Shown here: positions 17,382-26,199 of the stretch, piece after piece
Layout of the letters: each line of letters starts with the position of its first letter
How positions within the stretch are numbered: position 1 is the first letter of the stretch
NCBI RefSeq assembly: GCF_016612995.1
Contig: NZ_JAEOAH010000028.1
Location: forward strand, 1 to 64,000
DNA length: 64,000 nt
Reading direction: 5' to 3'
DNA from: Viridibacillus soli
GTDB lineage: Bacteria; Bacillota; Bacilli; Bacillales_A; Planococcaceae
Made by a program: the position numbers and the translations under genes
Notes under the pieces: model-generated
The model's database searches: none
Told to the model about the DNA's origin: nothing
Seen by the model: the letters and a program-made list of their open reading frames with translations, nothing else

Positions 17382-18128
17382 ATGAAACAAAATATCTATG
17401 ATCACCCTGACTTTTTCAATGGCTATAAGGAGCTTCGACAATCTAAGTGTAATTACAACAACTTACTCGAACAGCCTGCTTTGAAGGTACTTTTACCTGA
17501 ACTAAATGGCAAAAAAATTCTTGATATTGGCTGTGGTATGGGCGATTTCGCTAGTTATTGTATTCAACAAGGAGCGGCACATGTAACAGGAATCGATATC
17601 TCATCTAATATGATTTCTATTGCACGTAATAATAATGCACATAATTTTATTCAATATATCCAAGAGGCGCTCGAGGATATTGATCTTGCACCTCTGAGCT
17701 TTGATATCGTTAATAGTTCACTTGCTTTTCACTATATGGAGGATTTCGATGCAATTACATCTAAAATTGCAAATGCCTTGCACGAAAATGGTTTCCTTAT
17801 TTTTTCCATGGAACATCCAATCGCAACAGCTAGAAGAGAGATGGATAAATGGATTAATGATGAAAACGGAAATCATTTGCATTATACCATCGACAATTAT
17901 CAGGAAGAGGGACAAAGAAGCGAGCGTTGGTATATTGATGGTGTTATCAAATATCACCGAACACTTTCAACTATTATTAATACGCTCATTTCACATCAGT
18001 TACAAATAGAGAAAATAATTGAACCTCTACCAACTGAAGAGGCAATTGAACAATTGCCTAGCTTGCAAAAAGAATATCGTCGACCATCATTTCTAATCAT
18101 TAAGGCAAAAAAAGTGACTCTTAAATAA
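17382..18128 (+). CDS. Class I SAM-dependent methyltransferase
   Basis: The 248-residue Rossmann-fold methyltransferase has motif I ILDIGCGMGDFASY, an acidic motif II VTGIDIS, and a post-motif FDIVNSSLAFHYM region typical of the Methyltransf_11/25 type. It acts on a small molecule or a cofactor precursor; the substrate is not predictable. ATG 17382 is preferred because TTGGAGGTA lies just before it; the upstream in-frame ATG (17358) has no site. It is monocistronic. Confidence 0.83.
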   Translation: MKQNIYDHPDFFNGYKELRQSKCNYNNLLEQPALKVLLPELNGKKILDIGCGMGDFASYCIQQGAAHVTGIDISSNMISIARNNNAHNFIQYIQEALEDIDLAPLSFDIVNSSLAFHYMEDFDAITSKIANALHENGFLIFSMEHPIATARREMDKWINDENGNHLHYTIDNYQEEGQRSERWYIDGVIKYHRTLSTIINTLISHQLQIEKIIEPLPTEEAIEQLPSLQKEYRRPSFLIIKAKKVTLK

Positions 18129-18288
18129 TTGAAAACGACAGCGCTTGTCTAAGAAAAAGATGCAATTTAGTTTATAATTGGATTTACAGAGCAAGGAATG
18201 TTACTTTAAATACTTGGTAACAGATGATCTTTATATAGCCAATCTTGTGATAAATCTATTGATCAACGTTTATTCCGTTCTAATTACA

Positions 18289-18342
18289 CTCTTTTCTCTA
18301 CATAAGAACAAACGTTCTAGAGTAGAGAAAAGAGCATTTTTT
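18289..18342. terminator. Hairpin terminator
   Basis: The arms CTCTTTTCTCTAC/GTAGAGAAAAGAG, with a 20-base loop, are followed by seven T residues. The rest of 18129-18529 shows nothing recognisable. Confidence 0.72.
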
Positions 18343-18529
18343 TCATTGAGAGGTCTAATATTTTACATTATTTAGGTCAAATTAGGTGTTTTGAAGTGAA
18401 AATAAGCGTTATTTCGCTCGTATTTAATAAAAGTATAGAAAACATACACATTGCATACGAGAACATTTGTTTGTATACTGGTGAAAAGGGCATTTTTTAT
18501 TAAAAATTATCTAGGAATGGGTGTTTTTT

Positions 18530-18901
18530 ATGTGGAAATTAACAAATGGGAAGTTGCTTCAAGCAACAGATACAGCTCGAGTAAAATTCCGAACGAATAT
18601 TAGTGCAACCGTTTTGGAAAGACTAAAGGAAATGGCTGATGATTATGATACACATGTCAATTACTTGCTGGAATCGGGCATACAAGAGGTTTTAAAGCAA
18701 AATACAATCGTTTATGATAAAGCAACTCGTCCGATAGACCGGGTGCAATACAAAACGACATATGATGCTGATCTATTAAAAGCACTAAAAGCATTTGCTA
18801 AACAGCAGCAAGTGTATATCAATGATGTCATTGAATACAGCGTACAGTACATAGATCTAGAAGATGTTAAAAATGCGAGTTACAAACATAGAGTAGAGTG
18901 A
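18530..18901 (+). CDS. Conserved Bacillales protein with ribbon-helix-helix-like repeats
   Basis: The 123-residue protein consists of two similar halves. Each has a strand with K(F/Y)(R/K)T and a helix pair, VKFRTNISATVLERLKEMAD and VQYKTTYDADLLKALKAFAK, followed by THVNYLLESG or VYINDVIEYSV. This is the pattern of duplicated ribbon-helix-helix DNA-binding folds. Homologues in Bacillus are sometimes labelled rRNA methyltransferase, but no SAM motif is visible here. ATG 18530 is chosen over GTG 18521 for its spacing to AGGAATGG. The target is unknown. Confidence 0.6.
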   Translation: MWKLTNGKLLQATDTARVKFRTNISATVLERLKEMADDYDTHVNYLLESGIQEVLKQNTIVYDKATRPIDRVQYKTTYDADLLKALKAFAKQQQVYINDVIEYSVQYIDLEDVKNASYKHRVE

Positions 18902-19248
18902 TGGTCAGCACCTTTCACTCTAAAAAACAAAACGCCCCGAACATAATATACATTATAGGTAGTTACGTTTCACTCAATAAGTATACTTGAAATAGTGAGA
19001 TATTCCGAAGAAATTGAGAGAAAGCTTAATAAATCAAATATTGAATTTCATTCAGTTGTTAAACAAATGCTGTAACCGTCTTTTTATAAATATAATTATT
19101 CCTTAGCTGGCCTATAACATTTGAATCTTCTGTTCGCTTAAAATAATTGAGTAGAATCTAATGTACATAAATTAACATTACATACTCCAGTCCATAGTGG
19201 ATCAAGTTTTCTCCTTACCTGTTCATGTACAAGTTTCAATCAAAATAA
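18902..19248. other. Gene-poor interval with a short coding remnant
   Basis: The only suggestive stretch is a plus-strand frame at about 18993-19074 ending EIERKLNKSNIEFHSVVKQM and a stop. It looks like the C-terminal end of a lost gene. Nothing else is recognisable. Confidence 0.3.
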
Positions 19249-19271
19249 CACCGTTCTATAATTGAACGGTG
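19249..19271 (-). terminator. Terminator of the XRE-cupin gene
   Basis: The arms CACCGTTC/GAACGGTG are followed on the minus strand by TTATTTTG, about 140 bases after the regulator stop codon. Confidence 0.55.
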
Positions 19272-19411
19272 CTTAGCTTAACTATAGATAAATACTTAAG
19301 CGTTTTTGGTATAAGTAACAAAAACATTGCTCAACGATTCCCTATTCTTCAATAGACTATACACCATTAAACTAAACTTTTATGTGATAACATGGCTGGC
19401 ATTTTTAAGCA

Positions 19412-19978
19412 TCATTTATAATTTATTGCTAAATGTAGTACGGCCTGTTCATCCTCTAAGTTTGTGTAGGTGTGTTTTTCACTCGCAACAAATTGAATCG
19501 AATCATACTTATTGAGCGTATAAGATGATTCCCCTATTGTTATTTGGACTTCTCCTGACATAACAGTTGCAATTTCTATTGATCCTGGATGATGGGCTTC
19601 TGGTACATACTTACAATGGGGTTTTAGGAAAGCTCGATACATTTCTAAACTTCCTCTAATGTCACTAAACAATGGCTCAATGACCCATTCTTGTCGATTT
19701 CCCGATAATTGTGGGCCTTGTCCTGCACGTACAATATTGATATTATTTTCGGGTTTCAAAAGTGCCATTAAAGGTAAAGAAAGACCATTCGTAATTTTCC
19801 ACATCATCCCTAGTGTCGGATTTGTTTCGCCACGTTCAATATTACCGAGCGTTAATTTACTTACGCCTGTTTTTGCAGCCAATTCCTCTAAGCTTAATTT
19901 TTGTTCCTTTCTTAGTTCACGAAGTTTCGTTCCTACAAATTGAATCAATTGCTGTGTTTCATCCTTACTTGAACTCAT
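19412..19978 (-). CDS. XRE-family regulator with C-terminal cupin
   Basis: The 188-residue regulator has a helix-turn-helix domain (about 12-70, LSLEELAAKTGVSKLTLGNI) joined to a small cupin (about 110-185, HHPGSIEIATVMSGEVQI). This HTH-plus-cupin layout (SutR/PuuR-like) senses small ligands. It is divergent from the EmrE-type exporter gene at 20165, with about 190 bases between the starts. It most likely controls that exporter and itself. Confidence 0.85.
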   Translation of the reverse strand: MSSSKDETQQLIQFVGTKLRELRKEQKLSLEELAAKTGVSKLTLGNIERGETNPTLGMMWKITNGLSLPLMALLKPENNINIVRAGQGPQLSGNRQEWVIEPLFSDIRGSLEMYRAFLKPHCKYVPEAHHPGSIEIATVMSGEVQITIGESSYTLNKYDSIQFVASEKHTYTNLEDEQAVLHLAINYK

Positions 19979-20164
19979 ATTTTTCGCACTCCTTATTTAT
20001 ATATACTTTACTTTTTACTATTTTTTATAAAGTATAACATAACGTTTTGAGGCAAAAACAAACAACACACTTAAGAACATTTATATAATATAGTTTACTA
20101 ATATTTAAAATAAGTATATTATATATTACCGTGAGTTACAGAAACAAAAATGAGGTGATTATTG

Positions 20165-21118
20165 ATGAAAGCAGTATTAGTTGGGATATTATCTTCCCTA
20201 TTTTTTTCAGCTACTTTTATAATAAATCGTGCAATGAATCTTGATGGAACAAGTTGGGCATGGACGGCTTCTTTACGGTTTATTTTAGCCATTCCATTCC
20301 TACTACTCATCGTAGCATTCAGGAAAAACCTAGGGCAATTATTTCGTGAAATGGCGAAAAATCCTTTTCAGTGGTTTTTATGGGGAACAATTGGTGGTGT
20401 AGGCTTTTATTCATTATTAAGTTTTGCTGCAGTGTACGGTCCGTCATGGTTAACATCAGGTACGTGGCAAGTCACCATTTTAGCAGGGGCATTACTTTCT
20501 CCGTTATTCTTTGTAACGGTACCGTCCACAGATGGGGCTAAAAGAGTTCGACAAGCGATTCCTTTTAAAAGCTTACGTGTGTCTGTCATCATTCTTATTG
20601 GCGTGATTTTAATGCAGGTAAATCAGGCAGGTCATATTAGTGTTAAAGCGTTTTTATTAGGGTTTATACCCGTTGTCATTGCTGCCATTTTATATCCATT
20701 AGGGAACCGTAAAATGATGGAGCTGTGTCAAGGAAGAATCGATACCTTCCAACGTACATTAGGCATGGCCATTAGTAGTTTACCGGTTGCGATTATATTT
20801 GGGATTTATGGAACAGCTACAGCAGGCTTACCGACCGGATCACAATTTGTTCAAGCATTGGCGCTTGCTTTATCCTCCGGAGTAATTGCAAGTATCCTTT
20901 TCTTCTTAGCAACAGATATGGCAAAAAACAATATGAGTTTGCTTGCTGCGGTTGAATCAACGCAAGCAGGTGCAATGATCTTCACTTTTCTTGGTGAAGT
21001 TATCTTGTTAAACGGAGTATTCCCAAAAGGACTATCATTGTTTGGAATGATACTTGTTATTATCGGAATGATTGTAAATAGTTTGGTCAATGGAAAGAGA
21101 AAAAGTATTAAAACATGA
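20165..21118 (+). CDS. EmrE/DMT-type multidrug exporter
   Basis: The 317-residue membrane protein has about ten transmembrane segments in two DMT repeats and belongs to the multidrug resistance efflux (EmrE-like) family of Bacilli. It begins MKAVLVGILSSLFFSATFII, with the helix-breaking N-terminal motif NRAMNLDGTSWAWTASLRF. GAGGTGA lies 7 bases before ATG 20165, which is preferred to the TTG one codon upstream. It is divergent from an XRE-cupin gene. The substrates are unknown. Confidence 0.82.
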   Translation: MKAVLVGILSSLFFSATFIINRAMNLDGTSWAWTASLRFILAIPFLLLIVAFRKNLGQLFREMAKNPFQWFLWGTIGGVGFYSLLSFAAVYGPSWLTSGTWQVTILAGALLSPLFFVTVPSTDGAKRVRQAIPFKSLRVSVIILIGVILMQVNQAGHISVKAFLLGFIPVVIAAILYPLGNRKMMELCQGRIDTFQRTLGMAISSLPVAIIFGIYGTATAGLPTGSQFVQALALALSSGVIASILFFLATDMAKNNMSLLAAVESTQAGAMIFTFLGEVILLNGVFPKGLSLFGMILVIIGMIVNSLVNGKRKSIKT

Positions 21119-21171
21119 AAGTTTGTATAGACGATTACTCCACTTTAAGCAAAATGATTTAGCTATAATCC

Positions 21172-21209
21172 AAAAAACACAGTTCATATAATACTGAACT
21201 GTGTTTTTT
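21172..21209 (+). terminator. Terminator of the exporter gene
   Basis: The arms AAAACACAGTTCA/TGAACTGTGTTTT are followed by T residues. The following stretch to 21481 shows nothing recognisable. Confidence 0.88.
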
Positions 21210-21481
21210 GCTGTTAAATTAACTTGTATTCATGACACAACATCAAAACAACAAGATTATATTTCAATTCGATTCCCTACAATGCAAATAATAACAACGA
21301 AACGACCGCTCCAAGCAATACACGCCTAGAAAAAGTTCATTAAAGCGCTTTAGAAGCCTTTTAAAGCCTACTACATACTTTTTAGAGGCTCATTCAGAAA
21401 ACTCCCCAGAAAGGCTCTTGATACTCTTATGTGAGTCGAACGTATCAAGTGTAGGACGTGAAAATAAAAAAACATAATGAT

Positions 21482-22012
21482 TTATGCCAATAAGAATCGA
21501 ATAAATCCTAAAATTGCAAAGCAAAATAGAACTGTACCCGCTCCAATACCGGTTATGGCACTATTAGCAACATTTAATCTTTTAGAAAGAAATATGGAGA
21601 TGATTGAGACGCTAACGAGAAGTGCAGCTAAAAAATATAAACTGACGTCTTGGAAGATACTTTTTAACCAGATAAAATGAATACCTACAATAAATGCAAC
21701 CCAAGGCGCAATATAGTCTTTTCTTTTATATTTAATCAATAAGAATGAGCCGATTGCTGCTACGAAGAATTCGATGTATACGAAGATTAAGTAATTCTTG
21801 AATACACCCGCTTTTGACAATACGCTTTGTTCGTTCCAATTTGTCACGCTTAAATAGATGCCGAGTAAGCCGAAGAACAGCGAGAATATTGATGAGATTC
21901 CAAGATACTTTCGCCAACTTTCTCTCGGTTTTTCCTGTGCCCAGCCAAACCAGCTTGATCCAAATACGCCGAAAATCGCTATGTACATTGCATAGTCTCT
22001 GACAAATTCTAT
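21482..22012 (-). CDS. Membrane protein with an apparent ATA start
   Basis: This multi-pass membrane protein has five or six predicted segments and begins with a conserved-looking FGVFGSSWFGWAQEKPRESW. The first ATG in frame (21988) has no ribosome site. A strong AAGGGGGG (22019-22026) points instead to the ATA at 22012-22010, which adds IEFVRDYA in front. The longer form is chosen for that reason; 21988 is the conservative alternative. The function is unknown. The gene stands alone, and no convincing terminator is seen downstream. Confidence 0.6.
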   Translation of the reverse strand: MEFVRDYAMYIAIFGVFGSSWFGWAQEKPRESWRKYLGISSIFSLFFGLLGIYLSVTNWNEQSVLSKAGVFKNYLIFVYIEFFVAAIGSFLLIKYKRKDYIAPWVAFIVGIHFIWLKSIFQDVSLYFLAALLVSVSIISIFLSKRLNVANSAITGIGAGTVLFCFAILGFIRFLLA

Positions 22013-22151
22013 GCAAATCCCCCCTTGTTTTTTAGAAAATAAGTAACGTTTACATTTTAATAAAAAATGTGCGTATTTATTTATACAGTTTCTTTAATGG
22101 ACTTATGAGCCTTTCTTAAATATACTATTTAATCTTTAGATAGAAGAGTAT

Positions 22152-22191
22152 ATTAAAATCCCGTATTCCACACAGGATACGGGATTTTAAT
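22152..22191. terminator. Bidirectional terminator
   Basis: The perfect 15-base arms ATTAAAATCCCGTAT/ATACGGGATTTTAAT enclose a 10-base loop, 16 bases after the LCP gene stop codon. Confidence 0.88.
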
Positions 22192-22206
22192 ATATGCCTT
22201 CAATTT

Positions 22207-23133
22207 CTATTTTAATAAAAGATGACCTTTTAACGTTTGTTTAATTTCACTTAGCTCAGTTTCGTCCGGGTAATAGTACCATACACCCGCTTCTTTTCCT
22301 CCATTACCATCTTTAAATTGAATTTGTTCAATGTTTTTATTTAATGATTTATATTGTTTTTGAATGCTTAGCATTTCTTTCAAAGTGAAATTCGTTTTAA
22401 TATTTTCACCTAATTTACCTAGGACATCATCTATTTTTAATAACGAAGATAGATTTGTTCCTTTATCTAAAATGGCTTGAATGATTTGCTTTTGTCTAAT
22501 TTGACGACCAAAGTCACCTCGAGGATCTTCATATCGAATACGCGAGAACACTAGTGCTTTCTTGCCATTTAGCTCTATTTCGCCTTTTGGGAAATGATCA
22601 TTTTTATAAGTCAAATCCATATCATTTACGACTGTGACACCATTTAGCGCATCGATTACGTCTTTAAAGCCTTCCATGTTGATCTTCACATAATAATCAA
22701 TAGGCATATCTAAGAAGTGTTCGACTGTTGCAATTGACATCTCTACTCCGCCTCGAGCATAGGCATGATTAATTTTCTCTACAGTGCCATTCCCTACTAT
22801 CTCCGTTTTTGTGTCACGAGGAATACTTAACATTTTCACTGATTCTTCTTTTGGATTGACAGTTAGTAAGATCATGGTATCTGTCCTGCCTGAATTGTTT
22901 GCTGTTTCATCTACCCCTAACATCAATACAGAAAAAGGATCTTGTTTTTGCATAGATATATCATTATCTCTCTTATTTGTTTTTTCAATCGGCTGATGCA
23001 TGGTTTCAATAGCGGAATTGAAAGACTTAAATATGCTAAACGCATAGCCCCCTATTCCTAATAACAATAACAGTACAGTACCAAGTACGATACGTCGGAA
23101 TTTCTTCTTTTTATACCACTTTTCTTCCTTCAT
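22207..23133 (-). CDS. LytR-CpsA-Psr (LCP) cell-wall ligase
   Basis: The 308-residue LCP protein has a basic cytoplasmic N-terminus, one transmembrane segment (about 15-35) and an extracellular LCP domain. The domain shows DTMILLTVNPKEESVKMLSI followed by PRDTK, then the conserved INHAYARGG, and later VFSRIRYEDPRGDFGRQIRQ, which binds polyprenyl pyrophosphate with its arginines. LCP enzymes attach teichoic acids or polysaccharides to peptidoglycan. The start is the third in-frame ATG, which has TTAGGAGA at correct spacing. It is a single gene. Confidence 0.9.
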   Translation of the reverse strand: MKEEKWYKKKKFRRIVLGTVLLLLLGIGGYAFSIFKSFNSAIETMHQPIEKTNKRDNDISMQKQDPFSVLMLGVDETANNSGRTDTMILLTVNPKEESVKMLSIPRDTKTEIVGNGTVEKINHAYARGGVEMSIATVEHFLDMPIDYYVKINMEGFKDVIDALNGVTVVNDMDLTYKNDHFPKGEIELNGKKALVFSRIRYEDPRGDFGRQIRQKQIIQAILDKGTNLSSLLKIDDVLGKLGENIKTNFTLKEMLSIQKQYKSLNKNIEQIQFKDGNGGKEAGVWYYYPDETELSEIKQTLKGHLLLK

Positions 23134-23305
23134 ATTCATTCTCCTAATCATTTCAAGTTAAAGTAACTACTTTTTTATTGGAATCTCCGTTAAACTTCAT
23201 GATTTTTAATGAAAATCGTAAAATCTAATAGTTATAACGATAGAATTGCACAAATGGTTGCTAAGGAGTATTATGAGCATTTTTTTCTAAGGTCAACAAA
23301 AAAAG

Positions 23306-23335
23306 AGCTGCTTCTGCAACTCCTTTGTTATAACT
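23306..23335 (-). terminator. Probable terminator of the RSH gene
   Basis: GAGTTGCAGAAGCAGCTC on the minus strand forms a short hairpin followed by six T residues. A near-identical element occurs at 31762-31790. Confidence 0.65.
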
Positions 23336-23345
23336 ATTTTATAAA

Positions 23346-24713
23346 TTACATATTTAATACTTCATTAATTTCTTTAATTGCTTTCGAGGTTTGGGCATGA
23401 ATTAACCAATCAGATCTGACCATCTTTTTATTAGTCGTAAGTATTTCTACAATGTCCATATCATTAATGACAGTATTAATTGGCATAATCTCGCCATTTA
23501 CTCTTGCGTAAGACATACTTGTAGCCAATTTTGGATTTAATGAAAATGCAAAATCAATAATAGTTGAGCCTTTTGGTAATAGAATCACTTCCATTTTTGG
23601 TGTACAAACTGTAATGTCACTTTGGAATAATTCAAATGCAATCAAATCATAAAATTCTATTGAGGTATTGGTAATAGATTTTACAGTTAGTATTGAGTCT
23701 CCTAACAAATTTCTACTTAAAGTCATTATCTCTCTATTAGTTAAATCATCTTTCAACAACTCAAATACTCCAGTATCATTCAACTTTTTATCACATTCAC
23801 TCTGAATGATGATGTTTACTGCGACATTATTGATAAGGACTTTTGTATTTAATTGTTTTAAAAATGGGCTTTTCACTACTGCAATATTATCTATTAAATG
23901 ATGTTCTATAGGCGTATATAAGCTATGTATAACCCCTAGGGCATTATAGCAATTGATTTTTGATGTAATCACTTTTATTGAAAATAATTCAGATAAGGCA
24001 CGTTCTTCTTCTAATAATGAGTAAGATTTATACGATGGCGTTTTTATCCATTCCAGATCTATTATTAGAGAATCTCCTTCCCTCTTCACCTCTTCAGAAC
24101 ACTTATTAAAAATGTCTTCAAATATAATGGAGTAATTGTTTATTATCTTTTTAACCCCATTAAATTTTGGAGGGTTCAGATAACTAAATCCTAATTCCTC
24201 CAACTCTTCTTGAAACTTATATAACCCCAACCTCTCAGCAAGAGGTGAGAAAAAGTTTATTGTTTCATTTGCATAAGGAATCTTCTTTTCAACTTTTTTA
24301 ACGGCAAGTGTCCTCATGTTGTGCAGCCTATCTGTAATTTTAATAACTGCGACTCTAATATCATTTAAAGAAGCAGAAAGAAGTTTCTCTGTATTTATAG
24401 CATTATACTCTTCTGTTTCGAATTTCCCTTTCTCAACTTTGGTTAAGCCTTGTACTATTGTAGAGACCTGTTTACCAAATTTATGTTCAATTTCAAAGAT
24501 CGAAACATTCGTATCTTCCAATACGTCATGAAGTAATGCTGAAATTAGAGAAGTTACATCAGCCTTATACTCTAACAGGATTTCACAAACCGCTAACGGA
24601 TGAGTGATATACGGTTCTCCGGAATCCCTCTTTTGTCCATGATGTGCTTTATGAGCAAAATTAATAGCTTCCTCTAATAGTTCTATTTCATTCTTCAAAA
24701 GATAATTGCTCAT
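23346..24713 (-). CDS. RelA/SpoT homologue: HD hydrolase + degenerate synthetase + TGS
   Basis: The 455-residue RSH-family protein has an intact HD (p)ppGpp hydrolase domain (about 12-175). Numbered from the chosen start, the expected metal and active-site residues are H38 (ITHPL), H62-D63 and E66-D67 (HDVLEDT) and D128 (TDRLHN). A TGS domain follows at about 367-427 (CTPKMEVILLPKGSTIIDFA). The synthetase region between them has lost the family motifs: the substrate loop is KTPSYKSYSLL, the metal Asp is Glu (SELFSIKV), and EVQIRT is NIIIQS. The helical, zinc-finger and ACT domains are missing. It would act as a hydrolase or a sensor rather than a synthetase. An alternative start is ATG 24746. 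Confidence 0.82.
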   Translation of the reverse strand: MSNYLLKNEIELLEEAINFAHKAHHGQKRDSGEPYITHPLAVCEILLEYKADVTSLISALLHDVLEDTNVSIFEIEHKFGKQVSTIVQGLTKVEKGKFETEEYNAINTEKLLSASLNDIRVAVIKITDRLHNMRTLAVKKVEKKIPYANETINFFSPLAERLGLYKFQEELEELGFSYLNPPKFNGVKKIINNYSIIFEDIFNKCSEEVKREGDSLIIDLEWIKTPSYKSYSLLEEERALSELFSIKVITSKINCYNALGVIHSLYTPIEHHLIDNIAVVKSPFLKQLNTKVLINNVAVNIIIQSECDKKLNDTGVFELLKDDLTNREIMTLSRNLLGDSILTVKSITNTSIEFYDLIAFELFQSDITVCTPKMEVILLPKGSTIIDFAFSLNPKLATSMSYARVNGEIMPINTVINDMDIVEILTTNKKMVRSDWLIHAQTSKAIKEINEVLNM

Positions 24714-24874
24714 TTTAATTAGTCGTTCCTTTAAAGCACACAACATGAAAACAACCCCATTTTTAAAATTATTATACCATTTAGGAGTAATTTACCAATA
24801 ATTTTAACTTTAAATTATTGCAACTCGTTGGACTTCAAGAGGTTCAAAATCTAATAAGAACATATAGAACACCC

Positions 24875-25579
24875 TTAACATCTAAACTGAAAAATCGCTG
24901 TTAGTAAACCATCAACGCCAAAAACAGATTCGTTTACGTTAACACTCCTCATTTTGCGTACTTCTATACATGCAAAATCTCGGAAAATGCGTTGTAGTTT
25001 AATATCAGTGAATCCTAATCCACCTTGTAAACTTTTTATACGATACACTTCCCAATCAGAAATACTGGAGCCTCCAAGTGGTCCGCCTTCTATAAAACAA
25101 TTAATGGCAAAGTAACCATTTGGTTTAAGGGATTTTTTCACTAAGTGAATATAATCCATTCTTCTATGTGGTGCAATGTGGTGAAAGCATCCTGAATCAT
25201 AAATGAAGTCATATTCTGATTCTTGAACATTTAAATCGAAAATATTCTTTTGGATAAAATTAATATGAACTCCCTGCTCATTTGCTCTTTCTAAAGCCCA
25301 TTTTAGAGATTCTTCGGATAGATCAACCGCATTTACACTAAACCCTTTTTCCGTCAAATAAATTGCATTCCTACCTGGCCCACATCCAAGTTCAAGTACT
25401 TTACCCGGTTTTATAACTCCTTGTTCATAATAGCTAACCAGATTCTCATCAGGTTTATTTTCAAAGAATGGAATGTTTTTTTGACGATCTGTATAAAATG
25501 CATTCCAAAATGGTTCTGATTCCCGTAGCAAGTTGTCTAACATACGTTTTACATCCTCAAAATTACAAATTTCCTCCAT
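24875..25579 (-). CDS. Class I SAM-dependent methyltransferase (TehB/TPMT-like)
   Basis: The 234-residue methyltransferase has motif I VLELGCGPGRNAIYLTEKG, motif II VNAVDLSEESL and the DFIYDSGCFHHI segment seen in thiopurine or tellurite-type methyltransferases. The N-terminal FWNAFYTDRQKNIPFF is also typical of that group. It may act on a small, soft nucleophile; the real substrate is unknown. GGGTGAT precedes the ATG. It lies about 130 bases beyond the divergently spaced RSH start and is probably a separate unit. Confidence 0.83.
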   Translation of the reverse strand: MEEICNFEDVKRMLDNLLRESEPFWNAFYTDRQKNIPFFENKPDENLVSYYEQGVIKPGKVLELGCGPGRNAIYLTEKGFSVNAVDLSEESLKWALERANEQGVHINFIQKNIFDLNVQESEYDFIYDSGCFHHIAPHRRMDYIHLVKKSLKPNGYFAINCFIEGGPLGGSSISDWEVYRIKSLQGGLGFTDIKLQRIFRDFACIEVRKMRSVNVNESVFGVDGLLTAIFQFRC

Positions 25580-26058
25580 ACTATCACCCAGTTTCTTTTG
25601 ATATCCCTTGCTAAATAAGCATATCAGTTATGTGTAAAAAAATGGTTACAAGCATGTTAAGTGTAAGTATCAATGCATTTTTATTTTGTGTTACTTTCTT
25701 ATGATTCTATCGTTAAATAGCCATAGCAACCATAATATAAAGCTTAAGCGTAAAACATGTAGAATTATACGCTTAAGCTTCAAGCGTCATATAAGCCTAT
25801 TAAAATAGCTTTCAGCACTACCTCTTGTTATTTACAGTAACCCCTTAGTTACAAATATTTCAATAAGATTACACAATTCCTCTGTTTTTATTAACGTTTA
25901 AATCAGCTTCCTTATCGAGCACGGAATTACATATGAAGACCTAATTCTCTTCTGTTCCTGTAAAAAACTCATCTTATAAATACAGATTATCAAAACAATA
26001 ATTGTGAATATATAGAAATATAGATATAATTTATTCATCAATGAAGGGTGGGGTTTTT
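25580..26058. other. Intergenic stretch with one hairpin
   Basis: An inverted repeat AAGCTTAAGCGTA/TACGCTTAAGCTT is found at about 25747-25782. It lacks a T run. No gene or known motif is seen otherwise. Confidence 0.4.
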
Positions 26059-26127
26059 ATGGCAAATTTCATATTCAATAATCGTAATCAAATCGTAGGT
26101 ACAAAAGAGGATCTGGCTATCAAGTAA
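26059..26127 (+). CDS. Very short peptide gene ending in a duplicated stop region
   Basis: The 22-residue frame MANFIFNNRNQIVGTKEDLA plus IK has GAAGGGTGGGG before the ATG. The TAA stop lies inside the first unit of a 17-bp tandem repeat. In the last repeat copy the same bases read AAAGTAATTGCTTAA. The ancestral gene may therefore have ended ...IKVIA, before slippage and loss of one A. Not recognised; it may be a remnant. Confidence 0.4.
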   Translation: MANFIFNNRNQIVGTKEDLAIK

Positions 26128-26169
26128 TTGCTTAAACAAAGTAATTGCTTAAACAAAGTAATTGCTTAA
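26122..26169. repeat. 17-bp tandem repeat, about 2.8 copies
   Basis: The unit AAGTAATTGCTTAAACA occurs at 26122, 26139 and 26156 (last copy partial). The array lies between the short peptide gene and the methyltransferase gene, and each unit carries a TAA. Confidence 0.9.
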
Positions 26170-26199
26170 TAGTCAAAATGATTTATAGGGGGAGCATTC

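Noticed and set aside
18178-18375. 65-codon frame after the methyltransferase gene
   Set aside because: It runs straight through a terminator hairpin and has no ribosome site.
16642-20000. Defence island centred on several small genes and methyltransferases
   Set aside because: The methyltransferase is of small-molecule type, and no restriction, toxin or nuclease gene is present.
21732-22016. 94-codon minus-strand frame overlapping the membrane protein at 21482
   Set aside because: Arg-rich and not protein-like. The other frame has clear membrane helices and the same ribosome site.
26122-26169. CRISPR-like repeat array
   Set aside because: The unit is 17 bp with no spacers, so it is a simple tandem repeat.
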